From: an uncultured Rhodospirillaceae bacterium
GTDB taxonomy: Bacteria; Pseudomonadota; Alphaproteobacteria; CAAGCB01; CAG-977
Length of the DNA stretch: 55,718 nt
Reading direction: 5' to 3'
NCBI GenBank assembly: GCA_900550445.1
Contig: URSF01000014.1
Span: 1 to 55,718, forward strand
The notes beneath the pieces are model-generated. The model was not told the DNA's origin. It was given only the letters and a program-made list of their open reading frames with translations, and made no database searches. This document shows, one piece after another, positions 49,570-55,718 of the stretch; position 1 is the first letter of the stretch, and every line of letters starts with the position of its first letter. Position numbers and translations under genes: made by a program.

Positions 49570-50337
49570 CTAAAACCATTTTTTTATTTCGTTTAATTCT
49601 TTTTCGCTTTGGTACGGCGTGTTGATGATCATGATCCCGCTGCCGGTCATGCCTTCGGCGACGCCGGCAAAACGGACTTCGCCGTGATAAAGTTTGGGCA
49701 GTCCGGCGCTTAACAGCTTTTCGGTCATTGAACGGTGCAGCCCTTCCTTTAATATCGGATACCACAGGAAAATTACGCCTTGCTCCCATTTTTTGTGCAG
49801 TTTTAAAATAAAGTTTGCCGCTTTGTCATATTCGGTTTTGACTTCGTAACTGGGGTCGATGACCAAAATGCCCCGGCGCGGCTGCGGCGGGCACAAAGCC
49901 AGACCGCCTTCATAGCCGTCGCGGTGATGCAGATGCGTGTTCGGATAACGCATCAGTCTGTACAGCGCTTGATATTCCCGCGGGTGCAGTTCCATAAGGT
50001 GCAGCGTATCCGTCGGACGGAGCAAAGCTTCGGCGATAAAAGGGGAACCGGCGTAAATGTTTTTGCCGATTTCCCGTTCAATCCGTTTTTCCAGTTCAAA
50101 ATACGGGTGATCCTTTGTTTGTTTTAATCCGGCCATTTTCAGAAAACCGTGCGCGGCTTCGCCCGTTTTCAACGCCTCGTCGCAGGAAAGGTCGTATACG
50201 CCGCGTCCGGCATGCGTTTCCAGATAACTCAGCGGTTTGTCCTTTTGCGTTAAATGCCGCAAAATAACGCACAAAGACGCATGTTTGTGGACGTCGGCCG
50301 GATTGCCGGCATGATAAATGTGCTGATAGGACAGCAT
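49570..50337 (-). CDS. rlmJ: 23S rRNA (adenine2030-N6)-methyltransferase
   Basis: A 255-residue SAM-dependent methyltransferase that modifies A2030 of 23S rRNA. MLSYQHIYHAGNPADVHKH is the RlmJ start, YLETHAGRGVYDL the SAM-binding motif, and IDPSYEVKTEYD the catalytic motif; E. coli has DPPY, here DPSY (Ser163). The C-terminal TGSGIMIINTPYQ is also typical. Complete length. Its 5' end is close to the glycosyltransferase gene. Confidence 0.92.
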   Translation of the reverse strand: MLSYQHIYHAGNPADVHKHASLCVILRHLTQKDKPLSYLETHAGRGVYDLSCDEALKTGEAAHGFLKMAGLKQTKDHPYFELEKRIEREIGKNIYAGSPFIAEALLRPTDTLHLMELHPREYQALYRLMRYPNTHLHHRDGYEGGLALCPPQPRRGILVIDPSYEVKTEYDKAANFILKLHKKWEQGVIFLWYPILKEGLHRSMTEKLLSAGLPKLYHGEVRFAGVAEGMTGSGIMIINTPYQSEKELNEIKKWF

Positions 50338-50475
50338 GTTGATTTCCCCCGTGTGATATTGACAGGCCAGTATAAAGGCGCGCCGGCGGCTTTACCAGAT
50401 AAATTTGCTTTTGTTTCTGTCGTGTTGCGCTATACTGATAAAAATTTTTGTTTTTTTAAGGTAAAAGGTTCTTTT

Positions 50476-51336
50476 ATGCCGAAAATTTCCGTTCTCTTTC
50501 CCGTTTACAATACGCCGGAACCGTTTTTGCGCGAGGCGGTTGAAAGTATTCTGAATCAGACTTTTCCCGATTTTGAACTGATCGTCGTCAATGACGCGTC
50601 GCCGGACGAAAACGTTGAAAAGGTTGTTTTGTCTTATCATGACGACCGGATCAGATATTACCGCAATGAAAAAAATCTGGGCATTTCTCCGACGCGTAAC
50701 AAACTGATTGATCTGGCGCAGGGTGAATATCTGGCCGTTATGGATCACGACGATATTTCTTTGCCCGAACGGTTTGAAAAACAGGTCGCCTTTTTAGACG
50801 CGCACCCTGACGTCGGTCTTGTCGGCACGGCGCATTGGGAAGAACCGGCCCATAAACTGATTACTCACCCGCTGAACAACGATGAAATCGAAGAAGCGCT
50901 GATGTATGACTGCCCTCTGATTCACCCCTCTGTCATGATGCGCAGAAGCGTTTTGATGCAAACGGGCGTGCGTTACGATAAAAATTATTTTCCGACGGAA
51001 GATTATAACCTTTATCTGCACCTGATCGGCAAAACGAAATTTGCCAATCTGCCCGAAGCTCTGTTCTGTTACCGCAAGCATGACAGCAACACGACGAACA
51101 AAGAAACCAAACGGATCCGGGCGATAGAGCGTAACGTTTTTGCTTTTTTGCGCAGCGAACACCCAGATTTATGGCGCAAAGCCTGGGTCAAACATCTGCA
51201 GGTCAAAAAAATCAAGCTGTTCGGTATTCCCGTTTTGAAAATCAAAACGTTTCAGACAACGACAAAATATTACCTGTTCGGCTTTATTCCCTTTATGACC
51301 GTTTATACCAAGCTGTCCGATAAGGTAAAATTATAA
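50476..51336 (+). CDS. Family 2 glycosyltransferase
   Basis: A 286-residue GT-A fold transferase. ISVLFPVYNTPEPFLREAVES is the nucleotide-sugar start (in part), VVNDASPDENVEKV the first Asp motif, AVMDHDDISLPERFEKQV the DxD metal site and FPTEDYNLYL the catalytic ED. No transmembrane helix; it likely adds a sugar to a surface polysaccharide at the membrane face. ATG 50476 has AGG 8 nt upstream. It ends 4 bp from the convergent MBOAT gene, so a role beside the acetylation pair is plausible but unproven. Confidence 0.88.
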   Translation: MPKISVLFPVYNTPEPFLREAVESILNQTFPDFELIVVNDASPDENVEKVVLSYHDDRIRYYRNEKNLGISPTRNKLIDLAQGEYLAVMDHDDISLPERFEKQVAFLDAHPDVGLVGTAHWEEPAHKLITHPLNNDEIEEALMYDCPLIHPSVMMRRSVLMQTGVRYDKNYFPTEDYNLYLHLIGKTKFANLPEALFCYRKHDSNTTNKETKRIRAIERNVFAFLRSEHPDLWRKAWVKHLQVKKIKLFGIPVLKIKTFQTTTKYYLFGFIPFMTVYTKLSDKVKL

Positions 51337-51339
51337 CGC

Positions 51340-52719
51340 CTAGAATTTAAAATAAATAAACGGCGTATACGTATTGGACGCGATTTGTGTCAGGCAAAGG
51401 ACGAATAATATGATCAGCCATACATTTAACAGGTTTTGGCGTTTGGTTTTTAACATGTTTTCGGCTATCGGCATGGCGAATATGACTGCTATGGCAAAAA
51501 CGGCCGTTTCCAATCGGTCGACATACCAGCTGTAAGCCGCGTATATATCTGCTTTTCCGCCTAATCCGGCCATTCGTTTGATAAAATCAAACCCGTATTG
51601 CAAATCGGGCGCGCGGAATAATACCCATGCCGCGTTGACAACTGCCAAAGTATAAATATGTTGCAGCGTTTTGAGCGCTTTGGACGGTGTTTCCTTATAA
51701 AAGCCGGTCAACTTTTCAAAAATGATGAAAAAGCCGTGCACCATACCCCAGACAATAAAGTTCCAACTGGCGCCATGCCACAGCCCTGTCGCAAAAAACA
51801 CGACCAGCAGATTAAAAATATGCCTTTTTTTACTGACTCGGTTTCCGCCCAGAGGAATATACAAATATTCCTTAAACCACGTCGATAATGAAATATGCCA
51901 GCGTCGCCAAAATTCCGTAATTGATTTTGAAATATAGGGATAATTAAAGTTTTCAGGGACTTTGAAGCCGAATATCAGGCTAAGGCCGATCGCCATATCG
52001 GAATATCCGGCAAAATCGTAATAAAGCTGCAATGTATAAAAAACAGAGCCTGTCCACGCGGTAAACGTATCAAATTCCGCCACGGGCAGTTGGAAAATTT
52101 TATCAGCACTGGCGCCCAGAATATCAGCGATCAACAATTTTTTTGAAAGCCCGATAATGAAACGGCGTACTCCGTTCAACGTATTGTCAAACGTGTGCGA
52201 ACGTTGATCAAGTTGGTCGACCATTTCATGATATTTAACGATCGGCCCGGAAGTAATTTGAGTGAACACAATGATGTACAACGCCAGTTGATAAATGTCG
52301 TTTTGCGCTTTTACATCGCGGCGGCAGACGTCAATGATATAGGAAACGGCGCGGAACGTATAAAAAGATATGCCCAGCGGCAGCGCCAGATTTAATAATT
52401 CCGTATCGCCGTCAATTAACGTATTGACATTTGCGATGAAAAAATCGGCGTATTTAAAACAGATTAAAAAGGACAGCTGTAAACAAATCGTTGCGGTGGC
52501 GATGATACGGCGACAGGAATATTTTTCCAATGCCCGCCCGCCGAAATAAGTAATCAGCACCATTGCCGGCAGCAAAGCCAGGAAGCGCGGTTCGGCCCAA
52601 GCGTAAAAGAGAACGCTTGCGGTCAAAAGAACGGCGTTTTTATGCGAGGCGGCCAGATAATACACCGCCAAAACTGCGGGCAAGAAAACGGATAAAAAGG
52701 TAATAGATGAAAAAGACAT
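51340..52719 (-). CDS. MBOAT-family O-acyltransferase (AlgI-like)
   Basis: A 459-residue membrane-bound O-acyltransferase with about eleven helices. FAGYSDMAIGLSLIFGF, NFNYPYISKSITEFWRRWHISLSTW (in part) and the catalytic His in GLWHGASWNFIVWG are AlgI/DltB-type signatures. It moves an acetyl group across the membrane for transfer to a glycan. It forms an operon with the upstream AlgX/AlgJ-like gene (13 bp). Confidence 0.92.
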   Translation of the reverse strand: MSFSSITFLSVFLPAVLAVYYLAASHKNAVLLTASVLFYAWAEPRFLALLPAMVLITYFGGRALEKYSCRRIIATATICLQLSFLICFKYADFFIANVNTLIDGDTELLNLALPLGISFYTFRAVSYIIDVCRRDVKAQNDIYQLALYIIVFTQITSGPIVKYHEMVDQLDQRSHTFDNTLNGVRRFIIGLSKKLLIADILGASADKIFQLPVAEFDTFTAWTGSVFYTLQLYYDFAGYSDMAIGLSLIFGFKVPENFNYPYISKSITEFWRRWHISLSTWFKEYLYIPLGGNRVSKKRHIFNLLVVFFATGLWHGASWNFIVWGMVHGFFIIFEKLTGFYKETPSKALKTLQHIYTLAVVNAAWVLFRAPDLQYGFDFIKRMAGLGGKADIYAAYSWYVDRLETAVFAIAVIFAMPIAENMLKTKRQNLLNVWLIILFVLCLTQIASNTYTPFIYFKF

Positions 52720-52732
52720 GTAAATATTCCCG

Positions 52733-54397
52733 TTAATATAAATACAACAGCTGATTCATAACGTTGGAATGGATAACGTAAACGAAAATGTCCGGGCGGT
52801 ACGTGTCGACGGCTTTTGTCAGCCAATCCATTCTCAGCCCGCCTTCTTCGTTGGCTTCCAACCAGCGAGAATCCGCAAAGGTTGCCGGAAAAAACAGCTG
52901 AAGCGTTTCGGAAAACGAATTTCCGCTGAACAATATTTTCTTTTTAAATCCGGATTTGTTTTTAAAATCAAAAGAACGCTTGTTCGCGGTATTTCTGGTT
53001 CTTTCTAATTCTTTGGGGTGAAACAAAGGGTACTGCGCGTCAAAAAAACGATCGTCCCGCAAAGCCAGCCGGGTATAACTGGAACCGGCATAAAAAATGC
53101 TGAAAGGATCAAGCTTCATAAATTTGTTTTTTTCAACGATGAAATCGCTTTGCCCTAAAATGGGAACAGCGGGAAAATCTTTTTTGATTTCTGCCATAAA
53201 TGCCTGATAGCCGATCAATGCCCCGTAATGCGTCCAATGATGGTCTGTTTTGTAAAAAACATAATCGTTTTCCTTGGCGTCCAAAAGCGCTTGGCGCAGG
53301 TAAATAAACTGCCGCCCGCCCTTTTTTTGAAAGTATTGATGCAAATCGATGATGCCATCTGATTTGTTTAAAAAACGAATGTTGTATTCGGGGTAAATTT
53401 CACCTTTGGGCGGAACGACCATGAAATAAAATCGGACGCCTTTTTCATCAAAATACTGTCCAAGACGTTGCAGGTTTTGATAAATTCTTTCTTTTTGAGC
53501 TTCTGTATATGCCGGCACTGGCTGCATTTCGCCGAAATCGAAAATCCAGTGGTTTTTGGCGACGTATAATTCCAATCCTGCCCACGTCTTTTTATATTGT
53601 TGTTGGATTTTTTGAAACAAGCGTGCCTGCTTTTCAATCATTTCTTCGCGCATGAAAAAATGGTCGTTCAGCCATTTATCGAATTCGCGGCTCCAGGCCG
53701 TATTGAAACCGTCTGCGGAAATCAAGCGGGGCAGTCGGGCCAAAGTTCTGTTTTCTTGAACCGATACTTCGGCGTCCGAGGTATTAACAACGGCGGACAG
53801 GCATAATCCGAAAAAAACAATCAAAAATAAAAGATTGCCTTTTTTCTGATCATTCCACGTAAACCGGACTAAAAACCGGGCGGCAGGCCATGCCGCAGCG
53901 GCAGACAGGCAAATAACGGAAAATAAAATTAAAAAATCGATTTCGCGTTTTTTAGGGTGATGCGATCGGAATTTAAACGTTAAATCAATAGATTGTCCGG
54001 CATCGGCAGGTAGGTCATAAATAAATGGCGCGGCCTGCCAGACAGATTTTTTGCCCGCGATTTTTTTGCCGTTGATTTTAATGTCCTTGAAATCCGCAAT
54101 GCGTTTAGTATTGTTTTTATCCGCAGAGCTAAAAGCGAATTTTAACGTACCCGGCTGGTCGGCGGTTAATTTGATACGGGCTTTTTTCCACAAAAGCCCC
54201 GGGCGCAGGCGCATATTTTGACTTTCCTGACGCAGGATCCCCTTTGTTTCAACGACATTAAAGCTGCCTGAAACCGTTACGGACGCATTTTTGTTAAATA
54301 AGCTTTCCCAGACGTTGCTTTTTAAATACAACGGATAGCATAAGTAAATGAAAAAAAAGGATAAAAGTAACCAAATAAATTTTTTGTTTTGATCCAT
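52733..54397 (-). CDS. AlgX/AlgJ-like O-acetyltransferase with membrane anchor
   Basis: A 554-residue protein: one helix at 8-26, a beta-rich region (about 35-160), a second helix (near 160 and again about 190-205), and a C-terminal SGNH-type domain (about 215-550). YKTDHHWTHYGALIGYQAF contains the DHHW motif of AlgJ/AlgX-type O-acetyltransferases, and LFSGNSFSETL the Ser nucleophile. It probably accepts acetyl from the MBOAT partner and modifies an exported polysaccharide. The Shine-Dalgarno sequence GGGGA is inside the 3' arm of the terminator hairpin at 54398-54435. Confidence 0.82.
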   Translation of the reverse strand: MDQNKKFIWLLLSFFFIYLCYPLYLKSNVWESLFNKNASVTVSGSFNVVETKGILRQESQNMRLRPGLLWKKARIKLTADQPGTLKFAFSSADKNNTKRIADFKDIKINGKKIAGKKSVWQAAPFIYDLPADAGQSIDLTFKFRSHHPKKREIDFLILFSVICLSAAAAWPAARFLVRFTWNDQKKGNLLFLIVFFGLCLSAVVNTSDAEVSVQENRTLARLPRLISADGFNTAWSREFDKWLNDHFFMREEMIEKQARLFQKIQQQYKKTWAGLELYVAKNHWIFDFGEMQPVPAYTEAQKERIYQNLQRLGQYFDEKGVRFYFMVVPPKGEIYPEYNIRFLNKSDGIIDLHQYFQKKGGRQFIYLRQALLDAKENDYVFYKTDHHWTHYGALIGYQAFMAEIKKDFPAVPILGQSDFIVEKNKFMKLDPFSIFYAGSSYTRLALRDDRFFDAQYPLFHPKELERTRNTANKRSFDFKNKSGFKKKILFSGNSFSETLQLFFPATFADSRWLEANEEGGLRMDWLTKAVDTYRPDIFVYVIHSNVMNQLLYLY

Positions 54398-54435
54398 AAA
54401 AAAATCCCCGATGACCGCTTTTAAAGCGGTCGGGG
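54398..54435 (-). terminator. Terminator / RBS-sequestering hairpin of the acetylation operon leader
   Basis: CCCCG (54406-54410) pairs with CGGGG (54431-54435) and ACCGCTT (54414-54420) with AAGCGGT (54424-54430); a 3-nt bulge lies between. On the minus strand U7 follows and runs straight into the ATG at 54397. The GGGGA of the ribosome site is part of its 3' arm. The 5' arm can pair instead with a helix of the RNA element upstream. Confidence 0.82.
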
Positions 54436-54461
54436 AGTAGAAAAATCAGCTATACTTGATC

Positions 54462-54660
54462 CTTACGGTCTTTAGAGGAGGAAGCCTCTTGGACATACAC
54501 CGAAAGCTCCCCGACCTCGATTAAGAGTTCGGGGATATTTTCCGTGTTTGCTATGCGCAAAACGGTAACGACGCATATCTGCGCCGGTATAGCTGAAGAG
54601 TTTTTCTAGGACTCCGCGCCCGCTAAGGCACTGATTTATACAAGCAAATCTTGTATAAAT
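54462..54660 (-). ncRNA. Structured RNA element, copy B (unrecognised family)
   Basis: Homologue of 17484-17685. Helices (plus coordinates): 54462-54469/54499-54506, 54474-54478/54485-54489, 54509-54518/54525-54534, 54546-54551/54557-54563, 54598-54601/54611-54614 and 54634-54644/54650-54660. The last is a perfect 11-bp stem with different bases from copy A, and the fifth changes GAGC/GCTC to GAGT/ACTC. CTCCCCGACC (54507-54516) is complementary over 10 nt to the terminator arm 54428-54437. It likely forms the leader of the acetylation operon and controls it. Confidence 0.68.
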
Positions 54661-54777
54661 ATGCGTTTAGGCTATAAAAAAATAGAAATTAAAACAAGCT
54701 TAAAAGATAAAAATCACAAAACGCTTGAATAATCTCTTTATTTATTACATAATGTTATTATTTAAAGAGGTAAAATC
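54661..54777. other. AT-rich region between the RNA element and the gene at 54778
   Basis: Very AT-rich; it should hold the promoter of the minus-strand RNA/acetylation transcript and that of the plus-strand gene at 54778. A TATAGC direct-repeat-like motif occurs on both sides of the RNA element (near 54448 and 54672). No gene seen. Confidence 0.5.
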
Positions 54778-55101
54778 ATGCAGGAAAAAACAAGCGTTTC
54801 AAAAGCGCGGCGCAAAAAAACGGCGCCGGACAGTTCTTTTTCGTCCGAAGAAATGAGCCGGTATCTGATTTCAACGGTTAAAGAAGTCATTGAAGTGTCC
54901 CGTCGCCCGGTTCCCGTTTTGGATAAAAACGGCGCGCCGACGGGGGCTGTCGAATATCAGTCGGCAACAGTGTTAAAAGCGTGTGAATTGATGGCCAAGC
55001 TGATGGGATCCATCAAGGAAACGGACGCCAAAGGCGTATCGGTTCAGATCGTGTCTTACCGCGACGCTTCATCATCGGACGACTCTTCGCCGGGATCGTA
55101 G
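54778..55101 (+). CDS. Small protein, possibly terminase small subunit-like
   Basis: A 107-residue, basic then acidic protein. YQSATVLKACELMAKLMGSIKE resembles the C-terminal helix of phage terminase small subunits (the LKALELLGKHLGMF pattern), and the length suits a truncated member lacking a clear helix-turn-helix. The link is weak; the large subunit is 11 kb away. AGAGG lies 7 nt before the ATG. Its last 46 bp overlap the convergent ankyrin gene. Confidence 0.45.
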   Translation: MQEKTSVSKARRKKTAPDSSFSSEEMSRYLISTVKEVIEVSRRPVPVLDKNGAPTGAVEYQSATVLKACELMAKLMGSIKETDAKGVSVQIVSYRDASSSDDSSPGS

Positions 55102-55553
55102 TCTTTAAACAGGAATTCCGCTTCTGATCCTTTGATTTTCGGGTTGCGGTCAATATAATCATACGCGGTTTTATGAAAAATATCTTCGATGTCCTGATCG
55201 GCGCCGTTGTTAAGCAAAGTAATAATAACGTCGGGATTTGGATTATAACGCACGGCGAAGAACAAAGCGGTCTGCCCTGTGTCTGGCGTGCGTGCGTTAA
55301 CTTCGGCGCCGCTTTTGATCAGTGCGAAAATAACGGCGGGGCGCGGATTGTGCATTGCGGCCAGCATTAAAACGCTGCGCCCCTGTTCGTCGCGGGAATT
55401 TACTTTGGCGCCGTTTTGAATCAACGTGCCGATCGCATATTCGTCAACCGTTTTTTGTGCAGCAGCCTTAATCAGCGGCGTAAAGCCCGCCGTCTGCGCC
55501 GCGGCATGGAAACTGAAAGCAAGAAAAAACGCGAAAGCGTTGAAAAGTTTCAT
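55056..55553 (-). CDS. Secreted ankyrin-repeat protein
   Basis: A 165-residue protein with a signal peptide (cleavage likely after HAAA, about residue 19) and three to four ankyrin repeats, for example QGRSVLMLAAMHNPRPAVIFALIKSGAEVN and GQTALFFAVRYNPNPDVIITLLNNGAD (in part). The C-terminus is acidic. It probably binds a partner protein in the periplasm or outside the cell. AGG lies upstream of the ATG at 55553. Confidence 0.82.
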   Translation of the reverse strand: MKLFNAFAFFLAFSFHAAAQTAGFTPLIKAAAQKTVDEYAIGTLIQNGAKVNSRDEQGRSVLMLAAMHNPRPAVIFALIKSGAEVNARTPDTGQTALFFAVRYNPNPDVIITLLNNGADQDIEDIFHKTAYDYIDRNPKIKGSEAEFLFKDYDPGEESSDDEASR

Positions 55554-55567
55554 TCAATACCTGACAA

Positions 55568-55590
55568 AAAAAGCCCGTATAACGGGCTTT
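55568..55590 (-). terminator. Intrinsic terminator of rpmG
   Basis: AAAGCCCGT (about 55570-55578) pairs with ACGGGCTTT (55582-55590) around 3 nt; on the minus strand T-rich sequence follows. About 20 bp past the rpmG stop. Confidence 0.82.
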
Positions 55591-55610
55591 CTTTCTGTAA
55601 AACAGGCGGA

Positions 55611-55718
55611 TTAACGCATTTTTGTTTCTTTGAAAACGACGTGTTTGCGCGCTTTCGGATCATACTTTTTCAACTGTAATTTTTCCGTCTTTGTGCGCGG
55701 GTTTTTTTTCGTCGTGTA
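55611..55718 (-). CDS. rpmG: 50S ribosomal protein L33, 5' end beyond the window
   Basis: The last 35 codons and stop of L33, running off the window edge. The translation YTTKKNPRTKTEKLQLKKYD, then PKARKHVVFKETKMR, is the C-terminal part of the bacterial L33, a small basic protein of the large ribosomal subunit. This member lacks the zinc-binding cysteines in the visible part, as in Gram-negative forms. The frame is 108 nt and intact. Confidence 0.92.
   Translation of the reverse strand, partial: YTTKKNPRTKTEKLQLKKYDPKARKHVVFKETKMR

Noticed and set aside
1..55718. tRNA genes, CRISPR arrays, insertion sequences with transposases
   Set aside because: None seen on either strand by eye; a tRNA search program could still find one I missed.

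Overview
The window looks like chromosome of an alphaproteobacterium, probably an uncultured host-associated lineage. The signs are a long FtsZ with a proline-rich linker ending in an alphaproteobacterial-type tail, an intact division and cell-wall (dcw) cluster leading towards lpxC, a meso-DAP type MurE, an RNase P RNA, a NodT-type RND efflux operon, and many small secreted cysteine-rich proteins. Base composition is moderate and AT-leaning between genes. The taxonomic placement is inference; no 16S gene is present.

Layout. 1-4.1 kb: XRE regulator, a secreted cysteine-rich protein behind a 22-G run, and a LonB-type protease. 4.1-9.4 kb: EamA exporter, TPR protein, a degenerate membrane EEP-fold protein, a membrane/coiled-coil protein and an LRAT-like protein. 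9.5-12.3 kb: potABC without potD, then a structured non-coding stretch. 12.6-16.4 kb: PhoU-like (DUF47) gene and two tandem Pit phosphate transporters. 16.5-17.4 kb: two more cysteine-rich secreted proteins behind a structured RNA. 17.8-38.2 kb: lpxC, a 772-residue two-domain (one active-looking, one dead) metallopeptidase on the opposite strand, then ftsZ-ftsA-ftsQ-ddl-murB-murC-murG-ftsW-mraY-murEF fusion-ftsI-ftsL-rsmH-mraZ on the minus strand (listed 3' to 5'), with an MraZ operator of 10-bp repeats in front. murD is absent from its usual place. 38.6-41.3 kb: rnpB, two Cof-type HAD phosphatases and an AmpD-like amidase. 41.4-43.8 kb: YbaK deacylase, TRL-like lipoprotein, orphan phage-type terminase large subunit. 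43.8-49.5 kb: RND efflux operon. 49.6-54.4 kb: RlmJ, a glycosyltransferase, and an MBOAT plus AlgX/AlgJ-like O-acetylation pair. The end holds the second copy of the structured RNA, a possible terminase small-subunit-like protein, an ankyrin protein and the start of rpmG.

The most striking thing is a roughly 200-nt RNA present twice (17484-17685 and 54462-54660). The copies differ in sequence but keep the same helices through paired base changes. Each precedes a minus-strand operon for cell-surface products, and the second is followed by a terminator whose 5' arm can pair perfectly over 10 nt with a helix of the RNA, as in a riboswitch. I could not match it to a family I know. Other oddities are the 22-G run in front of a secreted protein gene, the pseudo-domain metallopeptidase, the murE-murF fusion, and mutually exclusive hairpins between the PhoU-like gene and pit.
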